From: Bromus sterilis
Taxonomy: Eukaryota > Streptophyta > Magnoliopsida > Poales > Poaceae
Length of the DNA stretch: 64,000 bases
Assembly (NCBI GenBank): GCA_950022295.1
Contig: OX465597.1
Coordinates: 258,851,016 to 258,915,015 of the forward strand
Direction: 5' to 3'
A program made the translations under genes and the position numbers. Position 1 is the first letter of the stretch. Each line of letters opens with the position of its first letter. Under the pieces are notes generated by a model. The model was not told the origin of the DNA and searched no databases. It was given only the letters and a program-made list of their open reading frames with translations. Below, piece by piece: positions 11,797 to 23,316 of this stretch.

Positions 11797-13050
11797 CTGG
11801 ATGGAAACATCTAGATCTAGAACAGTACCGCATATCGGACCTTACACGTGGACACGTCACGGCTCTGAACATAGATGGCGAAAGCTTCGGTGAATCTCCG
11901 GCTAGGAAAATATGTTTACCGCGTGAAGTGTATGATGGGGAACGCGATGGTACAGGAATAAGCGAAGGCCGATCTTCTGTTCGGCCGCGGCATTTGCGTG
12001 AACCGGGTGATCCCGGTGAACTCCGGCGACATGCAAAGTTACGAACTAGTCAGCGTAACCTTGTCAATCGGGTGCGGCTTCGAATGGAGATTCAAGCAGT
12101 GCTAAAATAGGCGTCCGAGACATACCGAAGGTGACGAAATTGATGAGCAAAGGCGGCTGTTCATGGAGTTCTGCGGCCACATCTAAAGCCCGGCGACGGC
12201 GTTTTCCTTGGGGTAAAAGAAAAAAAAGGTTTTGGATGGGGGAGGTATAGGCTTATAAGGGTCATGGACATCGCAAAAATCCCGGAGATCGGTCGCTGGT
12301 TCGGTTTGCAACGATTTTTGCTACGGTTGTTCCATGTTCTGTACGAACACGTACAGATTAGAAAAAAAAAAGACTGGGGCGCTCGGCTGGGCCTTAGGCT
12401 AGTTTCGGCTGATGCGTGCGTGCGTACACGCGCTCGTGTGCGAGATACAGGGGAAAAAGGGCCGCTACGCTGGCGGGGTTACAGATTTTGTTTTCCTATT
12501 CTACAGGAAATAATGTTTGGCACACCTCAAGAAAAAAGGAAATAAAGTTTGGCCAAAACTAAAAAAAGTAAATAAATTCTTAAAATCATATCAACATACA
12601 AAAATATTTATTACTAATAATATGTAGCACATATCAATTATTACCAACCCTAAAAACAATAAATTCAAGAAATATTTTTATAACATTATTTTGGGTGTTG
12701 TAAACATTTCCTAAAATTAATTTAGGACTATAACTATTTTGAAAAATATTTTTAAATTCCAGAAAAAAATCCAAATGACTATTTAAAATATTTACCAAAT
12801 CTTTTAGTATATTGAAGGAGTCATATTACCTTCACTCATTTTATTTTTAGCTGAATTTGTTTTAAATGATAAATTCCAAAACAACAAAATTGAATATTAA
12901 GGGAAAGTCCTTTTATTCCCTCTCATTTTTAATATTCAATTCAACTCCAAAAGTTTTAAGTCTTTCTGAAAATCAAACATATCAAGCAAAATAATCATTA
13001 TTATTTAATTTATTAACATTCCAAAATTTAGAAAATTTTGGGATGTTACA

Positions 13051-13090
13051 CACTACCACCCTTAAAAAGGAATCTCGTCCCCGAGATTCG
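13051..13090 (-). other. Polypurine tract and interior 3' end of element B
   Basis: Read on the minus strand, GGGGACGAGATTCC is followed by a purine-rich run (TTTTTAAGGGTGGTAGTG) directly before the 3' LTR start TGTAACATCCC. This fixes the minus-strand orientation of the element. Confidence 0.8.
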
Positions 13091-14579
13091 AAGAGGCTAG
13101 ACAGAAAATGTTAGGATTTTGGTCTTCATGACGGTCCACCGATTCTCCAATGAGCTAGGGTGCTACCACCCTTAAAAGGAATGCGACGTGGTCTTCAAAA
13201 TCTTAATCCATCGATGACATCCTTCATCCATTCCTCGTAATCCTTGGAGATCTTGAATCCTTAGCGAAAGAGTGGTCTTCCAAATACGTTGGTCTTGAAG
13301 AAACTTGCACCTTCGATTTCATCCTTCGAATATATCCTACGTTCCTTTGTTGCCTTGAATCCTATATCCAAAAGACGAGTCCTCCAAGTACTGAACCTTC
13401 ACGGCTGACAGGTCAGGTACCAACACTAAGCAACTATCGATTTTCTCATGGTGGTCATCCAGAATACTTTTTTTACGGGATACCTGCAGAAAATGTTCTT
13501 GGCCTATACTCACCGTATGACCTACTATTATTAACGATAATCTTATATAGGTGAATTTAAACATCGTACCATTCTATGGTTCAGGCTTAACATCGTCGTC
13601 TCTCTGCTATAGGTAAGTCACTCAAGATTTACTATCCTGCATAGCAAGAGCGAATAATAAGAGTAGTCTACATGGGGGCCAATCCATTCCGCACCCAAAT
13701 CATTACCTTGTATATGGTTTAGCGAATCTCGCAATCTAACACTCGGTCGTCCTCACAGGCATTGCAGAAAGTTCCTCTTGATCTCGAACCGGGTTCAGAT
13801 AAATCCATGGTTCTACAAGCCAAACAAACATCTATCATTTCTTCACAACACTCCGGTTTACGTAGCCTGCTATAAAACGTGTACTAGTGAACTACAACTT
13901 ACCGCAAGGTTCTTCCTTCAACAAGATTGTGCTTGCTTGTTGTAGATCCTGGCACATTGGGTTATCCTTGAACTCAGCATTAAGTTGCATCCATCTTTAT
14001 TACAGTCTTGACTCTAGCAGCCATTGTAGTAACATATTCAGTGTAGGAATTGAGGTTAGGGGGAATAGGATGTAGAGAGAGAGATACCCATACAAACATC
14101 ACACTAGTTTTGAAAATAAGTTTTGATGTGTAGCTGTCGGTAAAACAAGAAATAACAGCTCACAGAAACGATCTAACGGTAGAAACTTTGAATCTCCAGG
14201 TCTTCAAGTCTTCAATGACGGTAGCTTCAGTTTTGCATTGTCGAAGAAATCTTTGTATCATCGAGTCACTTGTGAACTCATTCTTCTTGTGGTTGTGCCT
14301 CCTTTAGTCTTGAAGCATACTAAATAGATGAGGGCTAATGAAACGTAACCTTGTTCTACTCACGTAGAAGAAACACAAGGCACAACACACAAGTTCAATC
14401 AAAGAAATATGAAGGTCAAAAGACACAAGCAAAACTTAACAAAACAAACATAAAACATCTAGTCCAACCTTAGCAAAACACACATCGATCCACCTCTCCA
14501 ACTAACATTAAAAGTTACCATCATACACTTAGTACACGATTAAGAATGTCTATCCTCCAATTGCCAAACATAAGCCTCA
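13091..14579 (-). other. Element B interior, non-coding or degenerate
   Basis: About 1.5 kb with no frame that I can relate to a retroelement protein. Short open frames (13337-13564 minus, 13887-14075 plus) show no recognisable motif. This is the place where pol would lie in an autonomous relative. Confidence 0.6.
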
Positions 14580-15218
14580 TTATGGCAACATCTTCTTCTT
14601 TCTCTTCAGTCCTAGACACATGTTGATGTAGTGTCCCATGTTCCTGCACCGATAACACTCAATTTGGCTAAGGTCCTTCTTTTTCTTCTTCACGGGTGCT
14701 TCCCTGAATTCCTGGATAATTTTCTCAATTCCTTCCTTTTGATGCTGAGATACTTGTTGTGTCATGATGAAAAATTGACACTAAGCGGGGTAATGATTAT
14801 TTCCTTCACACACGAAACATGTGACTTGTGTAGTGGGACATTCTTCACCCCGGTGCATTTCCTCACAATAGGGACATCCATCTTGGTGTCCTTCATAGGA
14901 GTGTCCTACTTCCCCAAAAAATTTGCAGGCACGAGGCCTCTTACGGGTTACCGTCCTTTGCTTCGGGGAGACGAGGCAAGATCCCAACAAAATATTTGTA
15001 AATTCCTTCCAACTAATATTCTTTCTTGTTTCGTGAATCGCCTGATGCATTGTCCACCAAGTAGCAGCCTCTTCTACAAAGTACTTGATAGCATAGTGGA
15101 CCATGTCCTCACTTCCAACCTTGTTATTCTCCATGTGCTCCTCCATATTATGAATCCATTTCTCCACCTTCAGTCTTGTCATCGCCTCGGAGAAGGTGAG
15201 TCCTACTTCATACTCCAT
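14580..15218 (-). pseudogene. Element B gag remnant with zinc knuckles
   Basis: Two minus-strand frames (14781-15218, then 14580-14765) form a broken gag. The first frame starts directly after an in-frame stop. Near its residues 48-53 it has EAATWW followed by ISWKEF, the aromatic pattern of the Retrotrans_gag capsid region. It then runs directly into Cys/His-rich segments (CKFF...H...C, CPYCEEMHRGEEC, CFVCEGNNH). The second frame has the CCHC knuckle CYRCRNMGHYINMC followed by a lysine-rich tail. In the family, Gag forms the particle and the knuckles bind genomic RNA. The short distance between capsid motif and knuckles suggests an internal deletion. The product is probably non-functional. 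Confidence 0.7.
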
Positions 15219-15811
15219 CTATTGAGCCCAAACGACAAGGGTTAGGGGCCACTAGGATACAGACAGGAAAAAAAACCTAAAGGTAGTACCAATTATAAGC
15301 ACACAAAAAAGAATAAGGAAAAACAACTACACGCAAATAACATCACATAACAATCAATCAATAAAGTCACAAAAGACAAACCACACAAACAACACCTAGA
15401 GTAAGTTCATATGTGAAAGACATACAATCTTATCACACTACGCGCAAATCGTTTATCTAACTTCACCTAAAAGTGGTGGTCTGAATCTAAACTTCATCCT
15501 TCTCAACTAAGCCGATCTTGAAGATCGTCTCGTAGTGTCAAACTTATTGAACCCCATAGGGTACTCCAGTTCCGATAGTGGTAACCTCACTTGATCCACG
15601 ATGTTGATGATGTACTTCTCAAAATTGATGTCTTCAGGGGCATAAGCAACTCGGAGGGGTATTTACAATAAAACAAGACTAGGAGTTTAGAAAATTGAAT
15701 AATAGATGAGAGATACTAGTGGAGAGAGTAAGTAACCAAAGAGTGATAAAATATTTTTGTTCCTATGGCTTTTCCTATCCATTTTCTAGGGTCATGACCT
15801 ACAGTCAACAT
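15219..15811 (-). other. Element B 5' leader
   Basis: A roughly 590 bp A-rich stretch between the primer site and the gag remnant, on the minus strand. No reading frame of note is visible. Confidence 0.6.
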
Positions 15812-15824
15812 GGGATCTGATACA
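15812..15824 (-). other. Primer binding site of element B (decayed tRNA-Met type)
   Basis: On the minus strand, TGTATCAGATCCC lies 3 nt after the LTR end. It differs from the usual TGGTATCAGAGCC at a few positions. The neighbouring LTR terminus is also mutated (plus strand TATAATGACCC instead of TGTAACGACCC). Confidence 0.75.
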
Positions 15825-15827
15825 ATC

Positions 15828-18800
15828 TATAATGACCCGATGCACTAAGAATCCAAGTCTCTGCGCATTCTGTGCTAGTCCTTGGATGAATAGCTAGCAC
15901 ACACAGTACATGATGTAATATCAAGAATAAACCACATCTCATAAATATTACATCGAAGACCCAGTATTACATTAAAGCATACCTGCATAGCTCAAGGCTA
16001 GCTTACAAATAAAATACAGCGGAAAAACAATAAAGAGCTTCGTGGCGCCCATCAACTCCACCGGCATAGTTGAGTATAGACATCGTAACCCAACATCGCA
16101 TCACTTACTCGTCGTATGCAATCCTGCAACACGGAAGGTTACAGCCCGACAACGAGTCAGTACATCTAATTTGTACGGCAAGTCACACGGAAAAGTATAT
16201 AGCAGACCTACATCTACATGCAAGGTAAGTCAAAGCAAAGTCTTATGGTTTTGTTTTGCAGAAAGATGATTTTTCCCAATCTACCTAGTCAAAATTTTAG
16301 TTTAACTTACTACTTAAGATTGAACTGGGCACACCAGTTCCAATCCACACCCTTTATTAAATCTTGCCCACTCAAGTTTATTATGGTGATTCATCTTTCA
16401 AGATCCTCTAGTAACAGTAATGTCTAGTAGCTCAAAGATATCCATAACCGGGACATGACTAATCATGATTAGTTTTTACTCTGCAGAGGTTAGTACACTT
16501 TTCCTGCTTGACTCAACCTGAAGATTGAGACGAAGTCTTTCAGAAGAGGTCACCTACACCCAACGGCAAGCCGGTACCACCTATCACATCTACATCTGCT
16601 AGCTTTGCACGGGAGAGGCTTCCTACATCCTACTCAACTAAGCCAGAGCCCATATGGCCAGCGGCTATACATGGAAGCTCCTAGTCACCAAGTATGTCTG
16701 ATCTTTTTGAGCCTGAATGGCGCCCACTTACGTTCAGAGGGTAGATACCATGACATTCTGTCGACCACCAAAACCAACCATTAGGGGTACAACCTGGTGT
16801 CGCCTTAGATAAGGCACGAGCCCCCAGGAAGCACTCCCTGCCCATCCAGAGGTGTATTCTAATTAAAGGTTTGCTAGTCAAGTCATTAAATCCTCACATA
16901 GCTCAATGTAATCTCAAACCAATCCACGTCTACAAGCATAGCAAATATATAGCAAGCACATGCTAGGTTGTCTAAGAAAACAGGATAAGATCATATGGCT
17001 CCGTACCAGGTTGTGACGCCCCCAAAATCAAGCCGTGTACAGTAATCATACACGCAAGGTACACGACCGAGATTAGGGACTCACGATGGGATATCACAAC
17101 ACAACTCTACAAATAAAATAATACAAGTTGTTTAATACAAGCCAGGGGCCATGAGGGCTCGAATACAATAGCTCGAGAGCACAAAGTTAGCGGAAGCAAT
17201 AGTATCTGAGTACAGACACAAGAATACAAGGTTTCCTTAAGAAGGCTAGAAAAAATAACAACAGATCAAAAAGGCGAGGCCTCCTACCTGGGAACCTCCA
17301 AACTACTCCTGGTCAACGGGGAACTCGACGTCGTAGAAGGCATCGGGGATCTTCATGTTGCGGTGGTTGGCATCGGGGATCTCCTTCTCCTATACTCCAA
17401 GGCTCCAACGTCGACTGCAGCGGCCGATCGGGCAAAACATAAAGGGGGAAAGTAAAGCAAAGGTGAGTATCTAGCATACCCGCGAGTCTTACGTCTGCTA
17501 CTAAGCATTTATGCATTGTATCAATGGAAAGGGGAGGCTGAATATAGTGGACTGCAAGGTGGAAATCAAAATAAGGGTAAGAAGCTAGGCCTAACGAGGA
17601 TTAGCATCTTCTGACGAGTCTTGCAGCACAAGGAGAGAATCAGCCAACAGTTTATATAAAGCAATGAAGTAACAATGAAGCAGAAGTTGCTGCAACATTG
17701 TATAATAGTAAGTTGTAACGATTAATAATAATAATGCCTCCGAGTTCCCCTCCTCGACTACCCTGCGAGGAAGAAAACCCGGAACCAATAGTTTAATAGT
17801 AGTAGTTTGTAGTGGTAAGATCCAGCTTCAGCATAAAGCGTCCTGTTACCGTGGACACAGCTATTCGAATAGATTAAACTCTCTGCAGGGGTGCACTATT
17901 GTTCAGCCTGCACGCTCGGATCTCCAGGGTGGCGTACACCTTGTCAGGGAATGCCCCACCGAGGCTATCCATCACATCGCAGTTCATCCTAGGCTCAGCA
18001 GAGAGGCCATCCGCTGGACTATATCCTATGAGCCAAGGGGTCTAGGACCCTCACCCTTGCACGCTCTTGCACGGTGCGTGGCTGGCCGGTGAAGCAAAAG
18101 CAAATCCAGAAACACACCGTCCGGACGAAGAAGACACCACTTCCCGGCGCAGGCCGCGGTACTGCTGACGTCTGAAGAACTTTCGGACAAACTACGACGC
18201 AAGGGAGCCCATAACTCCTTATCCCACGTGAAGGTAGTGCGTACAGGCCTTTGCGGCCTCTCAAGTCATCCACTGAACCATTTAGCATTTTAATTAACCA
18301 TCGGTGCCTGCCCTGTTGTCTCACCAAGTCTCTGCGGTTACCAACAAGGTGAGCCGTCTCCTTACCTTGTCTCGCGTGTGCTCTTGGTAGAGCTCGACTT
18401 TTTTTAGGTTGGTAACTCTCGCGAGATACGAGCAGGGGCCAAGCATGCCAGTAACGTAGGTTGTACCCTCCCTGTCGTTCCCGACAATATACCGCTCGCG
18501 GGCACCGTTGGGTCGCTCGACTCTTACCTTTAAGGACACCAGCTGGTTCGAGTGCCTACCATTAAGTGAAACCAGGAGGTATCAACCTCGATGGCATACT
18601 TAAAGAGGTTTGACAGAGACATCAGCGGAATGAACTAAAGAGGTAAACCTCGTATCATCCCGGTGATGTTGCGCTACTGAGTCATCCCCTGATCCAATGC
18701 GCGGTGACGAAGAATTCAATGATGAGGCGGCCGAACACAGTTGCACGACTTGGGGCGGCCGTTGGCCGCACTGGCGCACGTCGGGCGGCGACGAAGCGTT

Positions 18801-21752
18801 CGGCCGTGGGGGAGGAAGACAAGGTCGAGCGTGAGGGAGAGGCACGGGGCGACGCGAGGGAAAGGGAGGGCAGGGGGCACGACTAGGGTTTGGGGGAGGG
18901 GCCGGGGTTCTTAACCTCGCCGGTGCCGCACGATGGCCGCCACGATGACGGCCTCTACCGTGGCCGGCGGAGATGCGTCCCCGGGCGCGGTGAACAGGGG
19001 AGGGGGTGAGTGAGTGGCTGGGGTGGGCTGGCTTGGGGGTTTAGTTGGGCTGGGCCCAACGGGGAACAGGGGGGTGGGCTCTGCCCACATCGTAGTATAG
19101 GTAGTTTCTTTTTATTTGTTGCTTTTATTTTTCTTTTCTATCTTTTCTTTTCTGTTTTTTTAACTACTTTTGCATTTTTATAAAATGTGTAACTTGCATC
19201 TATATTAGTGTTGCACTTTATAGTAGTGTCCCAAAAAGTTTTGTGCCCAAATAAATTCATTTGAATCATGGCTATATTTAAAATGATTAAATATTGTTGT
19301 TTTGCTACTTTTAAGATTTGTTTGCAATATTTAAATATTCAAATAAATACCCAATGTTGGTTGAACATGGTCTACTGATTTTAGGGATTTTCCAAAATTG
19401 GTTGCATGAATTTTGGGCAAAATTTTATTTTGCACTTTGTTTTTACAATCAATTCAACGGGGTTTTGAAATTTGATTTGATTCTTGATGATCAAGGAATG
19501 CTTTAGCACTGTAATTTTTATTAGCAAAATGATTACTGTAGCATGACACCCGGGGTGTTACACAGGTTTGCAGCAATAATAATATAAAACTTCCTACACA
19601 TGCATAAGGTGATATTTGCTACATGCATAAGTAAAAAAAATATAGGTTGTGAAATGGTCAAAGTATGACTTGCCTTATACATTCGATGAAGTTCTTCGCT
19701 CTCACGATCCAGATAACTCTACTCGTCACACTCCGAGCAATCTATCGTAAAAGATAGATACCACAAGTAAACAATCACGCCAAAAGAAAACAAAAGATCA
19801 AAAAATCAAACACAATAAGGTTTAGCGACAAAAACAACTAGGCTTCGAAAGGTATAGGTGTCGATGTGCTCGAAGGTGACAGGTGAAACGTGAACTCGAG
19901 AGAGTCAACGGATAAAGAATTGTCGATACAAGATTATGACCACGGCATTATGAAATCAAGGTAAAGATCATAGCAATATGAATGGTGTGTGGATATAGCC
20001 GATAGAATGTTTCAAATGATTCAATATGCAAAAAATATAACGCGAAACAGAATACTACAACACGAGTTATAGCAGGTTGAAGTTTGAATTAAATTTAACT
20101 TCAAACAGGTTAAAATATATGAATATTGGGTATACATGATATGAAAAACGATTCTATGATGCGGGTGTTCCAACAAAAAGGGAATCAACTGTACTGTATA
20201 AACGGTATAAAGGATATGAGCCTCGAATTGACGAACTTGAATCTGAAGAAATTCAAATTCAAGTAGTGCAAAAGTGTGCAAAAAAAAGAATAATATACAG
20301 ATCCATACAAACGCGTAGAAAAAAAATTCACCTAATTTCGACTTACAATTTAAGATATATAGCTAGTCAAAAATTAAGCAAAAACGGCCCAAACAAAGGT
20401 ACTAAACGAGTTAGTCTATTGTTATGCTGCCACTTGGCAAGGTTTGATAGGTTGTTAGCCCTTCACAAAGGAGTCACGTGAACAAAGAAGAAGAAGAAAA
20501 CAAAAAACAAAAGGAACGACGAGGCTGCTTACAGAGTACAGAACGTGGACACGCCACGGCTTGGAACATAGATGGCGAAAGATCCGGTGAATCTCCGGCT
20601 AGGAAAATATGTCTACCGCGTGAAGTGTTTGATGGGGAACGTGATGGTACAGGTATAAGCGAAGGCCGGTCTTTAGTTCGGCCGCGGCAGTTGTGTGAAC
20701 CGGGTGCTCCCGATGAACTCCGGCGACGTGCAAAGCTACGAACTAGTCAGTGTAACCTTGTCCAACGGGTGCGGCTTCGAATGGAGATTCAAGCAGTGCT
20801 ATAGGCGTCCGAGACATACCGAAGGTGAAGAAATTGACGAGCAAAGGAGGCTGTTCGTGGAGTTCCGCGGCCAGATCTAAAGCCCAGCGACGGCGATTTC
20901 CTTGGAGTAAAAGAAAGAAAAGGGTTTGGATGGGGGAGGTATAGGCTTATAAGGGTCATGGACATCGCAAAAATCCCGGAGATCGATCGCTGGTTCGGTT
21001 TGCAACGATTTTTGCTACGGTTGTTCCGTGTTCTGTACGAACACGTATAGATTAGAAAAAAATATAAAAAAGACTGGGGTGCTCGGCTGGGCCTTGGGCT
21101 AGTTTCGGCTGATGCGTGCGTGCGTACACACACTCGTGTGCGAGATACAGGGAAAAAAGGGACGCTACGCTGGCAGGGTTACATATTTTGTTTTCCTATT
21201 CTACAGGAAATAAAGTTTGGCACACCTCTAGAAAAAAGGAAAAAAGTTTGGCCAAAACAAAAAAAAAGTAAATAAATTCTTAAAATCATTTCAACATACA
21301 AAAATATTTATTACTAATAATATGTAGCACGTATCAACTATTAACAACCCTAAAAAAATTAAATTCAACAAATATTTTTATAACATTATTTTGGGTGTTG
21401 TAAAAATTGCCTAAAATTAATTTAGGGCTATAACTATTTTGAAAAATATTTTTAAATTCCAGAAAAAAAAATCCAAATGACTATTTAAAATATTTACCAA
21501 CTCTTTTAATATATTGAAGGAGTCATATTACCTTCACTCATTTTATTTTTAGCTGAATTTGTTTTAAATGATAAATTCCAAAACACCAAAATTGAATATT
21601 AGGGGAAATTCCTTTTATTCCCTCTCATTTTTAATATTCAATTCAACTCCAAAAGTTTTAAGTCTTTCTGAAAATCAAACATTTCAAGAAAAACAATCAT
21701 TATTATTTAATTTATTAACATTCCAAAATTTAGTAAATTTTGGGATGTTACA
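15828..21752 (-). repeat. Element B 5' LTR (right copy), interrupted by solo LTR S1
   Basis: It is collinear with the left LTR. Without S1 and one duplication it is about 3.4 kb. It carries the uninterrupted version of the site where A entered the left copy (20536-20560), and the left copy carries the empty site for S1 (near 1715). Relative to the left copy it has an extra stretch of about 55 bp near 20230-20290 and a shorter GAA run near 20490. Confidence 0.88.
17012..19562 (-). mobile_element. Solo LTR S1 (2551 bp)
   Basis: The plus strand reads TGTGACGCCCCC...GGTGTTACA. The duplication CAGGT lies at 17007-17011 and 19563-19567, and the empty site is at about 1713 in the other LTR of B. 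On the minus strand it begins TGTAACACCCCGGGTGTC, the Gypsy-like LTR start, and aligns with the LTR beginning at 62715. It holds a GC-rich block (about 18690-19080) and an AT-rich block (19080-19562). Only one LTR with duplications on both sides and no interior remains, the product of recombination between two LTRs. Open frames such as 18019-18327 and 18600-18845 have no recognisable domain. Confidence 0.88.
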
Positions 21753-22247
21753 ATATTGCTAGTGCGACCGCAAACTCACCACTACCCCATCTTACCATGA
21801 GAAGTTAGTTACAAGACTTGTTGATATAGGTCACCCCTTTCTTCTCTCTTTTACGCACGTTATGCAAACGATCGTGGACTACAGAGGAGCTCGAAGACCC
21901 TTCTTCTGGATGCCTTCACAGAGACTCGACGACGACTAGTTAGGAAGATCCCGGCGGAGAGCCTGGACCCGTGTTGTTATGGGAATGGTGTGTTTTACCT
22001 TTGCCTCTTGGCATTTGATTGTAGTCTGTACTAAGACATGTATCTTCCGCTGATGTATTGTATTAAGGCCATTGTATGCCGATTATATGAGATGTTGTAT
22101 CCTTGTAGCTGTAATGTTGTGATATCATGTTGGAAATCTGGGGCATATGACATTGTCATATGTCGCGGTGGGACCGATATGTGCTTCATCCCCGGATCTA
22201 GATGGAAACATCTAGATCTGGAACAGTACCGCATATCGGGCCTTACA
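21753..22247 (+). mobile_element. LTR X, right piece (large-LTR family)
   Basis: This continues 416-536 after element B. It follows 32512-33001 of S3 more closely than element A in the variable block (the words 'gttatgcaaacgatc' and 'cccttcttctgga' are shared with S3 only). It ends CCTTACA and directly abuts the integrase code of element C, so the LTR was inserted in C. Its left boundary is not identifiable or lies outside the window, so it is unknown whether it is a solo LTR or part of a full element. Confidence 0.85.
22136..22197 (+). other. Conserved LTR-end stem-loop, copy 3
   Basis: The inner hairpin CATATGAC/GTCATATG is perfect with loop ATT. The outer stem is kept with one C to T change (ATCTGGGG opposite CCCCGGAT), which still allows a G-U pair. 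Confidence 0.72.
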
Positions 22248-22583
22248 CTTGGTGAGTCTGTCGACGATGACCTAGATAGAGTCATGTCCTTTCCTCAACC
22301 TCGGTAGACCTGTGATGAAGTCCATGCCTATTTGTTCCTACTTCTACTCGGGAACTCGGAGCGGTTTCAGCAATCTTGCCGGTCTCTGGTGCTCTTCTTT
22401 CACTCTCTGGCAGATGTCGCACTTGGAGACATACAAGGCAATCTCACGCTTCATACCGTAAAACCAGAACAAGACCTTCAGGTCTTCATACATCTTAGTA
22501 CCTCCAGGGTGGATGGAGTAAGGTGTATCGTGAGCTTCTTTCAGGATAGTGAGCTTCAGCTTCTCTACATCGGGTACACACAA
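22248..22583 (-). pseudogene. Element C integrase fragment (zinc-binding domain and start of core)
   Basis: The minus-strand frame 22344-22583 contains an H2C2-type zinc-binding domain: HPGGTKMYEDLK, then the two cysteines in CDICQRVKEEH. The following residues up to 22248 include MDFITGLPR, with the first catalytic aspartate of the integrase core, and VIVDRLTK, where LTR X interrupts the gene. An in-frame TAG lies a few codons before VIVDRLTK. The other two catalytic acidic residues are outside the window. In the family, integrase inserts the cDNA into chromosomes. Confidence 0.85.
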
Positions 22584-23316
22584 TCCACCATCGAACCAGA
22601 GAACTCCTTCATCATCTACGTTGAACTCTGGGGCCTTGCCGAGGGGTATCTTCTTGATTCCCTAGATACTATCGTGTCCCTTTTGTGCCTCCTTGATCTG
22701 ATCAAATAGAGTCGGAGTCAGCTCGAGGTGAGCAAGAAAACTGGGTGTAACAAGTTCCAAACCCAGCTTCTCGAACTCCTTGTGCAGAGCTGGTTGTGTC
22801 TCTCTGATCATTTCATTAAGTGTGCAGGGCTTGCGGCTGAGGGCATCTTCTACCACGTTGGCGTTGCCAGGATGGTAGTGGATTTCCAGATCGTAGTCCT
22901 TGATCAACTCGATCCACCTCCTCTGCCTCATGTTCAACTCCTTCTGAGAGAAAATGTACTTAAAGCTCTTATGGTCGGTGTAGATGTGACAACCGTGACC
23001 CATCAGGTAATGTCTCCATCCCTTGAGAGCAAGCACAACTTCGGCTAGCTCCATGTCGTTTGTGGGGTAATTCAATACTTGCGGCTTCAACTGTCGTGAC
23101 AGGTACTCAATCACCTTGCCCACTTGCATCAGGACACAACCCAAACCAATCGTCGATGCGTCACAGTACACATCAAAATTCTTGGTCAGGTCAGGCATCG
23201 TAAAAACTGGGGAAGCTACCAATCTCCTCTTCAGCTCCTAGAAACTGGCCTCACACTTCTATGACCACACAAACTTCTGGTCCTTCTTCAACAATTTAGT
23301 CATAGGACAGGCAATA
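22584..23316 (-). pseudogene. Element C RNase H and connection region
   Basis: The open frame at 22662-23222 has a Gypsy RNase H: catalytic residues appear in YCDASTIGLG, DMELAEVV, YTDHKSF and VVEDALSRK. It continues to the linker before integrase. Upstream, between 23223 and 23316, at least two in-frame TAG codons interrupt the join to reverse transcriptase. The domain degrades the RNA strand of RNA-DNA hybrids in family members. This copy is broken. Confidence 0.85.

Larger units (their letters stand above)
2653..11846 (+). mobile_element. Element A: LTR retrotransposon with 4.3 kb LTRs and a 601 bp interior
   Basis: Two 4.3 kb direct repeats (2653-6947 and 7549-11846) enclose 601 bp. The 5 bp duplication CGTGG occurs at 2648-2652 and 11847-11851. 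The uninterrupted target is seen in the other LTR of element B, at 20536-20560 ('cagaacgtggacacg'). A tRNA-Met-type primer site follows the first LTR. The interior has no gag or pol, so the element is non-autonomous. The layout resembles the large retrotransposon derivative (LARD) class known from barley and relatives, which has LTRs of about 4.5 kb but usually an interior of several kb. This interior is therefore unusually short, which suggests a further internal deletion. Confidence 0.92.
7549..11846 (+). repeat. Element A 3' LTR (4298 bp)
   Basis: It is collinear with 2653-6947 over its whole length, with scattered substitutions and small indels. It starts TGTAACAACCC and ends CCTTACA directly before the CGTGG duplication. 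As in the 5' copy, open frames (for example 8250-8786 plus and 8202-8867 minus) fall in the GC-rich block and differ in length from their counterparts, which argues against coding. Confidence 0.92.
537..13050 (-). repeat. Element B 3' LTR (left copy), interrupted by element A
   Basis: The plus-strand start is TGTAACGACCC and the end is GGGATGTTACA. Removing element A and one target duplication (2653-11851) leaves about 3.3 kb, collinear with 15828-21752. The AT-rich part at 12540-13050 is the start of the LTR on the minus strand. The stretch at 2580-2605 holds a GAA/AAG trinucleotide run of about 7 units, against about 4 in the other LTR. Small open frames such as 742-978 recur in both LTR copies and are not taken as genes. 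Confidence 0.88.
537..21752 (-). mobile_element. Element B: non-autonomous Gypsy-type LTR retrotransposon, with A and S1 nested in its LTRs
   Basis: Two homologous LTRs (537-13050 and 15828-21752, each interrupted by a younger element) flank a 2.8 kb internal region. The 5 bp duplication ATATT (532-536, 21753-21757) brackets the element, and the empty site is visible in S3 near 32510. Orientation is minus: a purine-rich tract next to the left LTR and a tRNA-Met-type primer site next to the right LTR are both readable on the minus strand. The interior encodes only gag-like zinc-knuckle fragments. No protease, reverse transcriptase or integrase is visible, so any past movement must have depended on proteins from another element. 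The family name is not assigned. Confidence 0.9.

Noticed and set aside
22332..23048. Plus-strand frames of 106-125 codons opposite integrase and RNase H
   Set aside because: They are antisense shadows of the minus-strand pol, which shows all catalytic motifs.
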